DNA of 64,000 bases from Bacillus gobiensis (GCF_001278705.1 NZ_CP012600.1:2232190-2296189); one strand, 5' to 3'; shown: positions 8,358-19,037, counted from the stretch's first letter. The notes: generated by a model from the letters alone, not told the origin. Numbers and translations are program-made.

Positions 8358-9107
8358 CTATTCTCTCTCAACGGCTACTTGTTTATCTTCTAAAAAGGCG
8401 AGCTTGCCGCCATACGTTTTTTGCAAATTATCAATATGAAAAACTTTTTCTGTCGGTCCAAAATCGATTTTTCTTAAATTTAAAAGGAGGACCCAATCAA
8501 AGTATTCTTCGACGGTTTGGAGATCGTGGTGAACAACCAATACCGTCTTTCCTTTTTCCTTTAATTCATTCAATAAAGCAATAATCGCTTTTTCTGTGGC
8601 CGCATCGACGCCAACAAACGGTTCATCCATAAAATAAATTTCTGCATCTTGGGCAAGCGCTCTGGCCAAAAAAACCCGCTGCTGCTGTCCACCTGAAAGC
8701 TGGCTGATTTGCCGATCCTGATAATCGAGCATGCCAACTTTTTGTAAGCAGGCTTTAGCTGTTTCAATATCCGTTTTTTTCGGTCGCTTGATCCAGCCAA
8801 TATGTCCGTACCTGCCCATAAGGACGACATCTAAAGCACTTGTCGGAAAGTCCCAGTCCACAGAACCTCTTTGCGGTACATATCCGATTTTTTTCCTTTG
8901 ATTGTGGTAGGGCTCTCCAAAAATCTGAACACTTCCGGACGCTGTTGGAGCCAAGCCCAGTATGGCTTTAATCAAAGTTGACTTTCCAGCGCCGTTCGGA
9001 CCGACAATTCCAATCAGCTTTCCTCTGGGCACATTGAATGTAATGTCCCGCAAAACAGGCTTTTTATGATACGCGACCGTCATATTTTCAACCGTTACCG
9101 GATACAT
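8358..9107 (-). CDS. mntB: manganese ABC transporter ATP-binding protein MntB
   Basis: A 249-residue ABC ATPase that powers manganese uptake. Walker A GPNGAGKST is at residues 36-44. The Q-loop lies at GYVPQRGSVDWDFP, the signature is LSGGQQQR, Walker B is IYFMDEPFVG, and the H-loop is VVHHD. The VPQRxxVDWDFP segment is typical of the ZnuC/MntB group for Mn or Zn import. It lies 18 bases after mntA and 12 bases before mntC in the operon. Confidence 0.92.
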   Translation of the reverse strand: MYPVTVENMTVAYHKKPVLRDITFNVPRGKLIGIVGPNGAGKSTLIKAILGLAPTASGSVQIFGEPYHNQRKKIGYVPQRGSVDWDFPTSALDVVLMGRYGHIGWIKRPKKTDIETAKACLQKVGMLDYQDRQISQLSGGQQQRVFLARALAQDAEIYFMDEPFVGVDAATEKAIIALLNELKEKGKTVLVVHHDLQTVEEYFDWVLLLNLRKIDFGPTEKVFHIDNLQKTYGGKLAFLEDKQVAVERE

Positions 9108-9125
9108 TCTTCGTCATCCTTTCAA

Positions 9126-10055
9126 CTATTTTAATGAAGAGACAATGGTATCTATGTTATGCCTGAACATTCCTGCATACGTTCCTTCTTCGGTTCCGGC
9201 TTCACCCATTGCATCAGAGTACAATTCTCCGCCAATTGATACCTCATGCCCTTTTTCTTTTGCGCCTTCCACAACTGCATTTATCGATTTTTCCGAAATG
9301 CTGCTTTCCACAAACACCGCTTTAATATTTCTTTCTGTGAGAGCATTAACCAGCTCTTGTACATCCTTTAACCCATATTCTGAATCCGTGCTCAACCCCT
9401 GAAGACCCATAACCTCAACACCATATTCCTCGCCAAAATACTGAAAGGCATCATGGGCAGTGACCAATACCCTGCTTTCTTTCGGTATCGTTTCGACTTG
9501 CTCTCTTGCATACTCATCAAGCTCTTTCAGCTCTTGTTTATACGATTCAGCATTTTTCTTGAATTCTTCTGCCAAATCGGGCTGGAATTTGGAAAGCTCC
9601 TTTTCAACCGTATCTACCACGAACATCCATCGAGGAATGCTAAACCAAACATGGGGATCATGTAAACCCGGATTTTCTTTGTTACCTAGCAGCTGATTGT
9701 CTGGAATCGATTCGGCAGCAGGTATTGCAGGCTTACCCTTTGATATTTTTTCAAATACTTCATCCATTTTTCCTTCCAGATGCAATCCGTTGTAAAAAAC
9801 AATATCAGCATCCATAAGCTTTTGGATATCCCCCTGTGATGCTTTATAAAGATGGGGATCGACACCCGGGCCCATTAACGATTCGACTTCTACATGTTCT
9901 CCGCCAATATGATTAGTAATATCAGCGATTTGGCCAATTGTTGCTGTGATACGGATTTTATCGTTTGCATTCTCCGATGTTGTACTACTCCCGCATGCTG
10001 ATAAAAAACATAATACGATCAAAAAAGCAAAACTTGCTGCAACTAATTTTTTCAC
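9126..10055 (-). CDS. mntA: manganese-binding lipoprotein MntA
   Basis: A 309-residue cluster 9/TroA-type solute-binding lipoprotein. The signal peptide ends in the lipobox LSAC (Cys21). Metal-ligand regions are visible: VDPHLYKASQGD, LHDPHVWFSIPRW, a Glu in FVESSISEKS, and an Asp in YSDAMGEAG. A long charged helix (residues about 155-190) links the lobes. The binding site is AGGGAGGAG ahead of a GTG start. It is the first gene of mntABCD, with an MntR-like site upstream. Confidence 0.92.
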   Translation of the reverse strand: MKKLVAASFAFLIVLCFLSACGSSTTSENANDKIRITATIGQIADITNHIGGEHVEVESLMGPGVDPHLYKASQGDIQKLMDADIVFYNGLHLEGKMDEVFEKISKGKPAIPAAESIPDNQLLGNKENPGLHDPHVWFSIPRWMFVVDTVEKELSKFQPDLAEEFKKNAESYKQELKELDEYAREQVETIPKESRVLVTAHDAFQYFGEEYGVEVMGLQGLSTDSEYGLKDVQELVNALTERNIKAVFVESSISEKSINAVVEGAKEKGHEVSIGGELYSDAMGEAGTEEGTYAGMFRHNIDTIVSSLK

Positions 10056-10086
10056 TAGTATTCTCCTCCCTTCTTTTTTCCTGCTT

Positions 10087-10102
10087 GTTTAGTAAACCCA
10101 AA
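10087..10102. promoter_or_regulatory. possible MntR box upstream of mntA
   Basis: Read on the minus strand this is TTTGGGTTTACTAAAC, 32 bases before the mntA start. It keeps the TTTG and AAAC ends of Bacillus MntR operators but not the whole middle. Position fits repression of mntABCD. The match is partial, so this is tentative. Confidence 0.4.
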
Positions 10103-10261
10103 CTGGGATCAGCCATGATTGATGATATTATTCTATGCGTTTTTTTTAGATTAACGACAATTATTTAAATAAACTCATAAAAAAGTCGTTAAGGACAAAA
10201 AGTTTCCCTAACGCAAATTTAATTTGTTTTTTTTCAGCTGTCAAGAACAAATTGTTAAAAA

Positions 10262-10292
10262 CAAAAAAACCGGCTTTTTCAAGAAAAGCCGG
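10262..10292 (-). terminator. terminator of the men operon
   Basis: CCGGCTTTT/AAAAGCCGG (10270-10278 and 10284-10292). On the minus strand the stem is followed by TTTTTTTG. It lies about 80 bases beyond the menC stop. Confidence 0.85.
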
Positions 10293-10373
10293 CTGACGAG
10301 AAGGGATATTTTTCCTAAGCACCTTTAGTTTAGGTTTATGGAAAAGATTTCGCAAAACGAAAAAATACTGTTT

Positions 10374-11495
10374 CTACTTTCTCATTCTTTGTTTTGTAAA
10401 GACATCGATTTTTGAAGTGCAGTTGCTAAGCCTTGACTGATCTATATCGAAACCGATGCCGGGAGATTGTGGAACTTGAATATAGCCATTTTCAACAGTT
10501 ATATTTGGCTCGATAATATCATTTTCCCAAAACCTAGAGGAAGAAGAGATGTCCCCCGGAATAGTAAACTGAGACAGACTCGCCAAGGCGATGTTTTGGG
10601 CTCTGGAGATTCCGGTTTCGACCATTCCTCCGCACCAGACCGGAATGTTGTTTTCTTTACAAACCTTATGAATTTTCAGCGCTTCTGTCAATCCGCCGAC
10701 CCGGGCAGGTTTAATATTAATTACCTTGCAGCTGCCCAGCTCGATTGCTTTTCTCGCATCATCTGCACTAAGGATGCTTTCATCCAAGCATATGGGCGTT
10801 TTAATATGCTTTTGCAGGTGGCGGTGATCCACGATGTCATCATAGGCAAGAGGCTGTTCAATCATCATTAAATCAAATTGGTCCAGTGCCTTAATTCCGC
10901 TTATATCCTTAAGCTGATACGATGAATTGGCATCAGCCATAATTGACAGTCCCGGGAAATGCGCCCGAATAATTTTTAATGGTTCTATATCATGTCCGGG
11001 CTTTATTTTGATTTTGATCCGTTTATAACCTGCCTGCAAATGATCGTGAATTTCCGATAACATCGTATCCATTCGGTTCATTCCCACTGCGACACCGGCA
11101 GGTATTTGTGTTCTCACGCCGCCAATGCAAGAGCTAAGCGTGCGTCCCTCTTGTTTTGAGTAGAGATCCCAAAAAGCCGCCTCCACGCCTGCTTTTGCCA
11201 TCCGATTTCCCCTGTATTTTTCGAGAAGCTTTGGAACTTCGGTTGGATGGTGAACCTGGCCGTCCATCAACTCGGGAATAAAAAAATCTTTTAGCATGTG
11301 GTAGCAAGTCTCGAGAGTTTCCTCTGTATACCAAGGGGAGGAAAAAGCGGAAACCTCTCCCCAGCCTTTTTTTCCAGACTCGTCTTCCGCTTCTAAAATA
11401 ATGAATTTCCGGTCTGTCAGCGTTTCAAGACTCGATGTAAATGGTGATTTCAGCTTCATCGTTACGTGGTAAAGAGTAAATGTGCGAATTTGTAT
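10374..11495 (-). CDS. menC: o-succinylbenzoate synthase MenC
   Basis: Dehydrates SHCHC to o-succinylbenzoate in menaquinone synthesis. The enolase-superfamily residues are all visible: the KIKIKPG lysine pair, MADANSS (Asp), MIEQPL (Glu), CLDESI (Asp) and NIKPARVGG (catalytic Lys). The first ATG is at 11459, but homology to Bacillus MenC continues upstream in frame (IQIRTFTLYHVT before it), and the only good ribosome-binding site, GGGGG at 11504-11508, is eight bases before an ATA codon at 11495. I therefore place the start at ATA 11495 as a non-canonical start; ATG 11459 has no visible binding site. Last gene of the men operon. Confidence 0.9.
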   Translation of the reverse strand: MQIRTFTLYHVTMKLKSPFTSSLETLTDRKFIILEAEDESGKKGWGEVSAFSSPWYTEETLETCYHMLKDFFIPELMDGQVHHPTEVPKLLEKYRGNRMAKAGVEAAFWDLYSKQEGRTLSSCIGGVRTQIPAGVAVGMNRMDTMLSEIHDHLQAGYKRIKIKIKPGHDIEPLKIIRAHFPGLSIMADANSSYQLKDISGIKALDQFDLMMIEQPLAYDDIVDHRHLQKHIKTPICLDESILSADDARKAIELGSCKVINIKPARVGGLTEALKIHKVCKENNIPVWCGGMVETGISRAQNIALASLSQFTIPGDISSSSRFWENDIIEPNITVENGYIQVPQSPGIGFDIDQSRLSNCTSKIDVFTKQRMRK

Positions 11496-11511
11496 GGCTG
11501 TTTCCCCCTTT

Positions 11512-12954
11512 TTAAAGCAAGTTCTTCAATTTGTTTCTCAAAAGCTTATTTGAGGCGTTCCTCGGTAGTTCATCTACAAAATAAATTTGCTTAGGAATTT
11601 TATATTTTGCTAATTTTTTTTTGCAATGCTCTAACAGTTCTTCCTCATTGATCCAACTTCTCCTGACGATGAAAGCGCAAGGAACTTTACCCCACCTATC
11701 GTCTTCTGTCCCCGTAACCCCTGCTTCCTTTACGCTGGGGTGTGCCAGAAGAACGGCTTCAACTTCTGCAGGATAAATGTTTTCTCCTCCTGAAATAATC
11801 AAATCAGACCTTCTGTCCAATACATAAAGAAAACCTTCATCATCCAAATAACCCATATCGCCGGTTAAAAACCAGCCATTTTGAAAAGATTGCTCCGTAG
11901 CCTTTTGATTATGAAAATAACTTTTCATTACATTCGGCCCTTTTACAGTGATCTCACCATGCTCGTTTGGCTCACATGGTTTCCCATCCTTCATGATCTT
12001 AATTTCACACGAAAAAAGCGGCTTCCCTGCAGAACCGAGCTTTGCCAAACTATACTCAGGCGGAAGTGTGACAATTTGCGAGCTCGTCTCAGTCATTCCG
12101 TAAGATTGGTACACGGGGAAATCTTTTTGTTTACTGTCTTCCAAAAGCTTAAGGGGGGCTGGTCCGCCTCCAAGCAATACGCACCTTAATGACTCCGGGC
12201 TTCGGTTCACAGACTGCACCAGCTGCGTAAGCATCGTTTGTACGACAGAAATCATCGTAACTCGGTGCTCATTTATGGATCTATTGATTTCTTCCGTTTC
12301 AAATCTTTTATGCAAAATAACCGGCATACCATAAATGACCGATTTAAATAAGGCGGATAACCCGCTGATATGAAAGAGCGGAAGTGCAATCAGCCATTTA
12401 TCGTGATCAGAAAGTCCAAGGTTTAATGCAGATGAAACTGCGCTGAAATAATGATTTCCGAAGGTTTGCTCCACTCCCTTTGGAGATCCGGTCGTTCCTG
12501 ATGTATACATGATCGTTGCTGTCTCTGCCAAGTCTATTTCAAACAAAAGATCCCCATCATCAGCTTTTAGTGATTTCAAGTGGGAAAGAAGGACCGTTTC
12601 GCAATTTTGTCTGTGGTCTTCCAGCCATTTTTCTTCTGTCACCAATAGGCTCGCCTGTGAATTTTTTATTTGAAAATCCCGTTCGGCTTTTGTCAGCCTC
12701 GTATTTAACAATACCAATTTGCAGCCGGAAAGGAAACAGGCATGAATGAAGATGACAGTCTCTATATGATTCTCAAGCAATATAGCAATGGTATTTCTTT
12801 CTGCCGCTCGTATGAATGTTTGCAGTTGAAAAGCCATGTTCCTTGCTTTCTGATTCAGCTCGAAAAACGTCAGATGTTCGTTGGCAAAGATGATTGCTGT
12901 CCTGTCCGGCGTCAATTCAGATCTTTGCTTCAACCAATTGGGTTGAACTTGCAT
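11512..12954 (-). CDS. menE: o-succinylbenzoate-CoA ligase MenE
   Basis: An acyl-adenylating enzyme of 480 residues that activates o-succinylbenzoate with ATP and CoA. Motifs in order: P-loop MYTSGTTGSPKGVEQT (about residue 150), YGMTETSS, TGDMGYLD, the hinge DRRSDLIISGGENIYP, and the catalytic lysine in NKLLRNKLK at the very C-terminus. The start codon region is only weakly supported (a GTGGTGATG stretch upstream of ATG 12954). A stem-loop between menB and menE could lower menE-menC expression. Confidence 0.92.
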   Translation of the reverse strand: MQVQPNWLKQRSELTPDRTAIIFANEHLTFFELNQKARNMAFQLQTFIRAAERNTIAILLENHIETVIFIHACFLSGCKLVLLNTRLTKAERDFQIKNSQASLLVTEEKWLEDHRQNCETVLLSHLKSLKADDGDLLFEIDLAETATIMYTSGTTGSPKGVEQTFGNHYFSAVSSALNLGLSDHDKWLIALPLFHISGLSALFKSVIYGMPVILHKRFETEEINRSINEHRVTMISVVQTMLTQLVQSVNRSPESLRCVLLGGGPAPLKLLEDSKQKDFPVYQSYGMTETSSQIVTLPPEYSLAKLGSAGKPLFSCEIKIMKDGKPCEPNEHGEITVKGPNVMKSYFHNQKATEQSFQNGWFLTGDMGYLDDEGFLYVLDRRSDLIISGGENIYPAEVEAVLLAHPSVKEAGVTGTEDDRWGKVPCAFIVRRSWINEEELLEHCKKKLAKYKIPKQIYFVDELPRNASNKLLRNKLKNLL

Positions 12955-12980
12955 ATTTCATCACCACAACTATCAAATAT

Positions 12981-13019
12981 TGAAAAAGAAACAGCTCAGG
13001 TCAAACCAGGCTGTTTCTT
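12981..13019 (-). terminator. stem-loop between menB and menE
   Basis: AAGAAACAGC/GCTGTTTCTT (12986-12995 and 13010-13019). On the minus strand it is followed by TTTTTCAATATTT, so it looks like a real terminator inside the men gene row, 23 bases after the menB stop. It may attenuate the last two genes. Confidence 0.65.
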
Positions 13020-13041
13020 GCAATTTATACATTTCGATTGA

Positions 13042-13860
13042 TCAAGGAAAACGCGGGAATTGGCCGAAGTCCGGTTTTCTTTTTTCTTTGAAAGAATCAC
13101 GGCCTTCCTTGGCTTCATCCGTTGTGTAGTATAGAAGAGTAGCATCTCCGGCAAACTGCTGCAAACCGGCTAAGCCGTCGGTATCTGCATTAAAAGCAGC
13201 CTTAAGAAAACGAAGGGCTGTCGGGCTCTTTTCAAGCATTTCCTCGCACCAACTGATCGTTTCCTCTTCCAATTTTTCAAGCGGAACGACTGTGTTTACC
13301 AGACCCATTTCCTTTGCTTCTTCCGCATTGTACTGGCGGCAAAGGTACCATATTTCCCGCGCTTTTTTGTGGCCTACAATACGTGCTAAATAGCCTGAAC
13401 CGTATCCCGCATCAAAGCTGCCGACTTTCGGTCCGGTTTGTCCAAAGATGGCATTATCCGCAGCAATCGTTAAGTCACATACGATATGAAGAACATGGCC
13501 GCCTCCAATGGCATAACCTGAAACCATTGCCACTACCGGTTTTGGAATCACTCGGATCAAGCGCTGCAGATCTAATACGTTCAAGCGGGGAATCTGATCA
13601 TCTCCGACGTACCCTCCGTGGCCGCGAACCTTTTGGTCTCCTCCTGAGCAAAATGCCTTGTCTCCTGCTCCTGCAAGAACAATAACACCAATTTCCGAGT
13701 CGTCTCTTGCATAAGCAAACGCATCAATTAATTCAGTCACCGTTTTTGGACGAAAAGCATTATGTACTTCCGGCCGATTAATCGTTATTTTCGCGATTCC
13801 ATTATATTTTTCATATATAACGTCTTCATAGTCTCTTTCCTTTATCCATTCCACTCCCAT
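13042..13860 (-). CDS. menB: 1,4-dihydroxy-2-naphthoyl-CoA synthase MenB
   Basis: A crotonase-fold enzyme of 272 residues, the normal length, which closes the second ring of the naphthoquinone. Visible family signatures are [45 protein letters not shown] and [22 protein letters not shown] precedes ATG 13860. It follows menH by 18 bases. Confidence 0.95.
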   Translation of the reverse strand: MGVEWIKERDYEDVIYEKYNGIAKITINRPEVHNAFRPKTVTELIDAFAYARDDSEIGVIVLAGAGDKAFCSGGDQKVRGHGGYVGDDQIPRLNVLDLQRLIRVIPKPVVAMVSGYAIGGGHVLHIVCDLTIAADNAIFGQTGPKVGSFDAGYGSGYLARIVGHKKAREIWYLCRQYNAEEAKEMGLVNTVVPLEKLEEETISWCEEMLEKSPTALRFLKAAFNADTDGLAGLQQFAGDATLLYYTTDEAKEGRDSFKEKRKPDFGQFPRFP

Positions 13861-13878
13861 GATTGAACCTCCTTCATA

Positions 13879-14697
13879 TTATGAGACAAACTCATTAACC
13901 AGTTTTCCGAACGCCTCAGGGCATTCCAAATGAACCGTATGGCCTGCATGTTCAAATATCTGCAAGCAGCTATTCTCAAGCTTTTTATCGAGTTTCTTAT
14001 TTATGCGGCAAAACTTTTCATCCAGCTGCCCAGTAATGAGCAGGACAGGAATTTTCACCTCATGCAGCTTTCCCCATAAGGAAGGCTGTGCTCCCGTGCC
14101 AAAGCCCGACAAGCTATTTGCAAGACCGATCGGATTATTATTCAGCCGCTCTGTTTGCTGTTGATTTCTTACTCTTTTAGGTAACCGCTTTTGCGAATCA
14201 AACAGAGGGATATTTCCCCAATAATCAATGAACTTCGAAAGCCCTTCATTGACTAATAAATCAGCAAGCTTCCGGTCTTGTGCAATTCTTGCCTTTCGTT
14301 CGTGAAGCGACATGAGTCCTGGAGAACTGCTTTCCAGAATAAGTCTGGACACACGGCCAGGATAAAGCATGGAGAAATACAGTGCGAGCCTGCCCCCCAT
14401 AGAATAACCGATCAGACAAACTTTGTGAAGCTGCAATGATTTGATCAACTCTAACAGATCTTGTGCCTGGCGATGGGCTGAATACCTTTTGCTATCAACC
14501 GGGCTGTCAGTCCCTCCGTGTCCAAGCAAGCTAATCCTAATGATTCGTTTATCGCTCAGCAACGGCTCCATCGGCTCCCAGCTTTTTGCACTGCCAGTAA
14601 ATCCATGAAAAAAAAGAATCGTTTCAGCTGACTTTTTATTATTGTCGTATAATTCATAAGTGACACCATCTGCTAAAGTGATTCTCAAAACGGCCAC
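13879..14697 (-). CDS. menH: SHCHC synthase MenH (alpha/beta hydrolase)
   Basis: An alpha/beta hydrolase that releases pyruvate from SEPHCHC to give [15 protein letters not shown], the nucleophile elbow GYSMGGRLA, the acid in TGQLDEKF and the histidine in [12 protein letters not shown] form the catalytic set. GTG 14697 overlaps the end of menD by 13 bases and gives an N-terminus that aligns position by position with B. subtilis MenH (YtxM), so it is preferred over TTG 14688. Length 272 is usual. Confidence 0.9.
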   Translation of the reverse strand: MAVLRITLADGVTYELYDNNKKSAETILFFHGFTGSAKSWEPMEPLLSDKRIIRISLLGHGGTDSPVDSKRYSAHRQAQDLLELIKSLQLHKVCLIGYSMGGRLALYFSMLYPGRVSRLILESSSPGLMSLHERKARIAQDRKLADLLVNEGLSKFIDYWGNIPLFDSQKRLPKRVRNQQQTERLNNNPIGLANSLSGFGTGAQPSLWGKLHEVKIPVLLITGQLDEKFCRINKKLDKKLENSCLQIFEHAGHTVHLECPEAFGKLVNEFVS

Positions 14698-16424
14698 TCT
14701 TTTCTTATTTCCCGGGAAACTTTTTGCAGCAAATTTCGATGGATTTCCACACGATTCTCCCGGTTTGTTTTCACTTCGATTACATGCAGGCCAGGGGAAT
14801 TTACGCTTGATTTGTAGACTTTAATGAATTGCTCCCATGAATCAGGCACCACATAATATCCTCCATAAAGTTTTGCCGCATGTTCAAATTCGAGCCCTGT
14901 CGGTGTGCCGAATAATGATTCAAAATATATTTTTTCAGTAGACTGCGGCAGAAATGAAAAAATACCTCCGCCATCATTATTAATTAATATAATGGTCAAT
15001 GGAATATTAAGAGTTTTGCAAGCGAGCAAACCATTTAAATCATGGTAAAAGGACAAATCGCCGATCACTAAAGTCACTGGTCTCTTCGTCGCCTCTCTGA
15101 CCCCAATAGCGGTGGAAACAACTCCATCAATCCCATTAGCCCCTCGGTTTGCAAACAGCCGATAAGAACGGTTTTCCGTTCCAAAAAATGTATCTGCATC
15201 TCGGATCGGCATGCTGTTTCCTAAAAAGACTGAACTATTATCAGGAATCAGCGGTTGAAGGACTTGATAAACCTTGCCCTCAAACCAATCATCCTCCAGG
15301 TCCATGCGTTTCAAATGAAAACGAAATCTGTCATTTACAAACTTCCATTTTTTCACCCATGTTGAATCATCATTTGGTTCAGCATGTTCAAGAACTGTTT
15401 GGATAAACACCTCTTCACTGCTGTTTAGCATCCATGTGCTATTTAAGGTCGGATCCCTCCATCCTCCTCCCGGATCAACAACGATTTGGCTAATTTCCGG
15501 ATGCTTTTGCAACAGCTGAAACAGCGGCTTTGATACTGGCATTGGCCCAAACCGTATGACAATTTCCGGAAAAATAAACTCCTGAATTGTTTCATCTTTT
15601 AAAAATGAATCATATGCGTCAATAATTGTGCTTGCATCATGACCGCTATTTCGTAAATTGGATAAAGGATCCGCCAGAATTGGGTATTTTAAATGCCGGG
15701 AAAGCTTTAAAACAAATTCTCTCGTTTCATCATCAGCCAGCTCTCCGCAAACAATCAAGCCTTCTTTACGTTTCTCAAGCTCTGGAATAAGAGTCTCAAA
15801 GAATTCGATCTTCGTCTCAACTATACGGTTTCTTATATGCAGCTGTTTGTTTGCAGTTTTTTCTTTTTCGAAAGGAAGTGACTCCAAGTCTGGCATTAGT
15901 GGTTCTCTCAATGGAACATTGACATGCACAGGCCCTCTTGGGTGCCTTGCAGCCTCACTTCCGGCTCTTAACGCAATTCGCCGAACATAGGGTAACATTT
16001 CTTCACGCTCTTCAGGCAGAGCCAAGTCTGTGAACCATTTAACAAAGTTGCCGTACAAAAATTGCTGATCTATGGCCTGAGGTGCACCTGCATCCCTCAA
16101 CTCATGCGGACGATCAGCTGTCACGATGACAAGCGGCACTCTTGAGTAATTGGCTTCGATAATTGCGGGATAAAAATTTGCCCCTGCTGTTCCGGAGGTA
16201 CATATGAGCATGACCGGCTTCCCGCTCGCTTTAGCCAAGCCGAGCGCAAAAAATGCCGCCGAGCGTTCATCAATAAGCACATGCGTATGTATTTCCGGGT
16301 GGGCGCTGGCCATGATAGCAAGCGGCGTTGATCTGGATCCGGGACAAATGACCGCTTCGCTAACTCCGCTGACAGCAAGCTCATTCATAAAGCAGCCAAT
16401 ATAATTCGTAATTGGGTTCGTCAT
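14685..16424 (-). CDS. menD: SEPHCHC synthase MenD
   Basis: A thiamine-diphosphate enzyme that joins 2-oxoglutarate to isochorismate. The N-terminal domain has [13 protein letters not shown] and the activating Glu in [15 protein letters not shown], followed by [13 protein letters not shown]. The cofactor-binding [13 protein letters not shown] and [12 protein letters not shown] lie in the C-terminal third. ATG 16424 is supported by GGAGG overlapping the end of menF (a GTG three bases earlier is possible). The gene overlaps menH. Confidence 0.95.
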   Translation of the reverse strand: MTNPITNYIGCFMNELAVSGVSEAVICPGSRSTPLAIMASAHPEIHTHVLIDERSAAFFALGLAKASGKPVMLICTSGTAGANFYPAIIEANYSRVPLVIVTADRPHELRDAGAPQAIDQQFLYGNFVKWFTDLALPEEREEMLPYVRRIALRAGSEAARHPRGPVHVNVPLREPLMPDLESLPFEKEKTANKQLHIRNRIVETKIEFFETLIPELEKRKEGLIVCGELADDETREFVLKLSRHLKYPILADPLSNLRNSGHDASTIIDAYDSFLKDETIQEFIFPEIVIRFGPMPVSKPLFQLLQKHPEISQIVVDPGGGWRDPTLNSTWMLNSSEEVFIQTVLEHAEPNDDSTWVKKWKFVNDRFRFHLKRMDLEDDWFEGKVYQVLQPLIPDNSSVFLGNSMPIRDADTFFGTENRSYRLFANRGANGIDGVVSTAIGVREATKRPVTLVIGDLSFYHDLNGLLACKTLNIPLTIILINNDGGGIFSFLPQSTEKIYFESLFGTPTGLEFEHAAKLYGGYYVVPDSWEQFIKVYKSSVNSPGLHVIEVKTNRENRVEIHRNLLQKVSREIRKEWPF

Positions 16425-16426
16425 CA

Positions 16427-17836
16427 CTACATTCCTCCAAGAGCGGAAAGCATCGGTCTCAGCTTAATTTGTGTTTCTTCAAACTCTTTTTCCGGATCAG
16501 AATCCTCAACTATGCCGCATCCGGCAAACAACCTCGCCTGATTGCGTTCTATCAAACCGGAACGGAGGGCAACGATAAATTCACCGTTGTCTTTGCAGTC
16601 GATCCAGCCTACAGGTGCGGCGTACCAGCCTCTGTTCATCGGCTCTACGTTCCTAATAAACTCCAGCGCAAGTTCACGAGGTTCTCCGCCGACAGCTGGT
16701 GTAGGGTGAAGCTTGTGAATCAGATCAAAAAGAGACGCTTTTTCATTAATTGTTCCGGTAATTGGCGTATACAGGTGCTGAATGTTTTTCGTTTTATATA
16801 AGCCTGGTTTTTCCGGCTTTTTCACTGCAGTACAGTTAGCTAAAAAAGCGTCATTGATCATATTAACGACGATTTGGTGCTCCATACGATTTTTTTGATC
16901 GGACAACAGTTCTCTGCCCAGCTGCTCATCCTCTTCATCTGTCTTGCCTCTTTTGATTGATCCGGCAATGCACGAAGAGGAGACATTGCTTCCTTCTTTT
17001 CTGATTAACCGTTCAGGTGATGCAGAAATAAAGCTTTGTGCACCTTCTTCTACAACATAAACATAGCTTGTTTTTTGCTCATGTAAAAGCGTGGCAATGA
17101 CATGGTCCAGCTTAATGTTTTCTTCATATGTAGCCAATACCTCTCTGGCAAGCACAATTTTATCATAATTCTTTTTTTTGATTTCCTCTGTTGCGCTACG
17201 AACCGCATTCATCCACTCTCTCGTATTTTTTTCTTCAATTGAATTTAGTTTAGTACGTTGTTTAGTCGAACACGCGGCTTCGTTTGCGGATGAAACGGAT
17301 TTGAGCAGCTTGCGTAAAGCCTGTTCAGCATCTTCTTCCCCGTAAGTCCATCGATTTGCGGTAAGGAAAGCCCCAGATGAAGAGATCGTCAACATTAAAG
17401 CGGGGACAAAAAATTTCCCGGCGGAAAAATGGTTCCAGTGTGGAGCTTTTTCTTCTTTCGGATCGAACGAAAAACCTCCAAAAAGTAATGGACCTACTGC
17501 TGCTATATCCGAACAAGCACCATCATGTATATGGCAGGAATCATTTTTAAAGCGCTCCCATTTTTCATGAATCACGCGAAATCTATTTTCTGCATTGTCT
17601 TCTGCTTGAAAAATCACTTCTTTTCCAAGTCCTATTATCTTCAAATCAGAATTTGAATCTGACCAAAAAAAACGTTGTCCGGCATACTGCTTCTCGCCAT
17701 TAGAAAAAAACGCCAAAGGATCTATCGACTCAATTTGCTTCGAATAACTTAATAGGATCGCATGGTTGACTTTTTTTGCTTTATTTAATGCAAGAGAAGC
17801 TTCTTGCAGCAAAGTATGCTGGATCACTGTCACCAT
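16427..17836 (-). CDS. menF: isochorismate synthase MenF
   Basis: Converts chorismate to isochorismate, the branch point to menaquinone. It is a chorismate-binding enzyme: [48 protein letters not shown] and [12 protein letters not shown] are conserved motifs. ATG 17836 is chosen because GGAGGG lies seven bases upstream; a TTG at 17851 would put the Shine-Dalgarno inside the gene. First gene of the minus-strand men operon; its stop is immediately next to the start of menD. Confidence 0.93.
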   Translation of the reverse strand: MVTVIQHTLLQEASLALNKAKKVNHAILLSYSKQIESIDPLAFFSNGEKQYAGQRFFWSDSNSDLKIIGLGKEVIFQAEDNAENRFRVIHEKWERFKNDSCHIHDGACSDIAAVGPLLFGGFSFDPKEEKAPHWNHFSAGKFFVPALMLTISSSGAFLTANRWTYGEEDAEQALRKLLKSVSSANEAACSTKQRTKLNSIEEKNTREWMNAVRSATEEIKKKNYDKIVLAREVLATYEENIKLDHVIATLLHEQKTSYVYVVEEGAQSFISASPERLIRKEGSNVSSSCIAGSIKRGKTDEEDEQLGRELLSDQKNRMEHQIVVNMINDAFLANCTAVKKPEKPGLYKTKNIQHLYTPITGTINEKASLFDLIHKLHPTPAVGGEPRELALEFIRNVEPMNRGWYAAPVGWIDCKDNGEFIVALRSGLIERNQARLFAGCGIVEDSDPEKEFEETQIKLRPMLSALGGM

Positions 17837-17871
17837 GATTACTCCCTCCAAAATCCAAAATTACTTTCATC

Positions 17872-17901
17872 AACATACACCTGCTTATATCAGCCTGTCA
17901 A
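17872..17901 (-). promoter_or_regulatory. promoter of menFDHBEC
   Basis: TTGACA (17901-17896), 18-base spacer, TATGTT (17877-17872) on the minus strand, about 36 bases before the menF start. Confidence 0.6.
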
Positions 17902-18028
17902 TACGGGCGGGAGCAGATTTAAGTTCATATACTGTTTATTATAAACCTATTTTCCGTTTTAAAAAAGCATTGGCTCTTATTCGTTCAAGATGGAGAAAAG
18001 AATTTTAAACATGATTTACATCCTTCCA

Positions 18029-18057
18029 TTGACACCTTTTTAAAGTTTTTCTAAACT
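18029..18057 (+). promoter_or_regulatory. promoter of menA
   Basis: TTGACA (18029-18034), 17-base spacer, TAAACT (18052-18057), 43 bases before the menA start. It is divergent from the menF promoter. Confidence 0.7.
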
Positions 18058-18100
18058 TAAGAGTGGATGAGTACGTATTTTTATAAAAAGGAGAATAGAT

Positions 18101-19036
18101 ATGCAACATCAATCACTATCAGGTAATGTGTCAAAAATCAAACCTGATAAAAACTGGCGGATTTGGTGGATGCTTTTAAGGCCTCACACGTTAACTGCTG
18201 CATTTATTCCAGTGACGATCGGAACAGTGCTGGCTTTACCATCCGGACAAATCAACATTTGGGTATTTCTCGCCATGCTGATTGCTTCTCTTTCTATTCA
18301 AGTTGCAACCAACATGTTCAACGAATATTTTGACTATGTCCGAGGCTTAGATAATGAAAATTCGGTAGGGATAGGCGGGGCCATCGTACGTAACGGCGTA
18401 AAACCAAAGACTGTACTGTATCTTGCTTATTTACTTTTTATTTTCTCGGCACTTCTTGGTGTCTTTATCTGTATTTCATCAAGCTGGTGGATCGCTCTTA
18501 TAGGGGTTTTTTGCATGGCAATTGGCTATTTTTACACAGGAGGGCCACTTCCCATCGCATACACTCCTTTTGGCGAAGTGGCTTCAGGTGGTCTTATGGG
18601 CGTAGGATTAGTGGGAATTTCTTATTACATTCAAACAGGTGAATGGAACACTAATATTTTCTTGATTTCGATTCCTGTTTCCATTCTGATCGGCGCCATT
18701 TTGTTATCGAACAACATTCGGGATCTCGAGGGGGATAAAGAAAACGGAAGAAAAACCTTGGCAATACTTGTCGGAAGAAAAAGAGCAACCGACATTTTAG
18801 CTGGTTTCTTCTTAGCAGCAAATATGCTAGTTGTCTTGTTTATTGCTTTAGGAATCCTTTCACCTTGGACGCTTCTTGTCCTTTTCAGCCTGGTGAAAAG
18901 CTATATAGCCGTAAGGGAATTTAAGAAAAAATCAATTCCAAAAGAACTTATGAATGCGATGAAATCAACTGCGCAAACGAATACAATTTTCGGAGTCCTG
19001 CTTACGATTGCATTACTCCTTGATTATTTTGTCTAA
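18101..19036 (+). CDS. menA: 1,4-dihydroxy-2-naphthoate polyprenyltransferase MenA
   Basis: A membrane UbiA-family prenyltransferase of 311 residues that attaches the isoprenoid tail to DHNA. The two Asp-rich motifs are present as NMFNEYFDYVRGLDNENS and NNIRDLEGDKENGRKT. About eight or nine helices follow LLRPHTLTAAFIPVTIGT. ATG 18101 has AAAAGGAGA upstream. In B. subtilis menA lies apart from the men operon; here it is its divergent neighbour, so the whole late pathway is in one place. Confidence 0.93.
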   Translation: MQHQSLSGNVSKIKPDKNWRIWWMLLRPHTLTAAFIPVTIGTVLALPSGQINIWVFLAMLIASLSIQVATNMFNEYFDYVRGLDNENSVGIGGAIVRNGVKPKTVLYLAYLLFIFSALLGVFICISSSWWIALIGVFCMAIGYFYTGGPLPIAYTPFGEVASGGLMGVGLVGISYYIQTGEWNTNIFLISIPVSILIGAILLSNNIRDLEGDKENGRKTLAILVGRKRATDILAGFFLAANMLVVLFIALGILSPWTLLVLFSLVKSYIAVREFKKKSIPKELMNAMKSTAQTNTIFGVLLTIALLLDYFV

Positions 19037-19037
19037 T

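Noticed and set aside
10161..10355. 64-codon minus-strand frame downstream of menC.
   Set aside because: It spans the men terminator hairpin and has no binding site or protein-like features.
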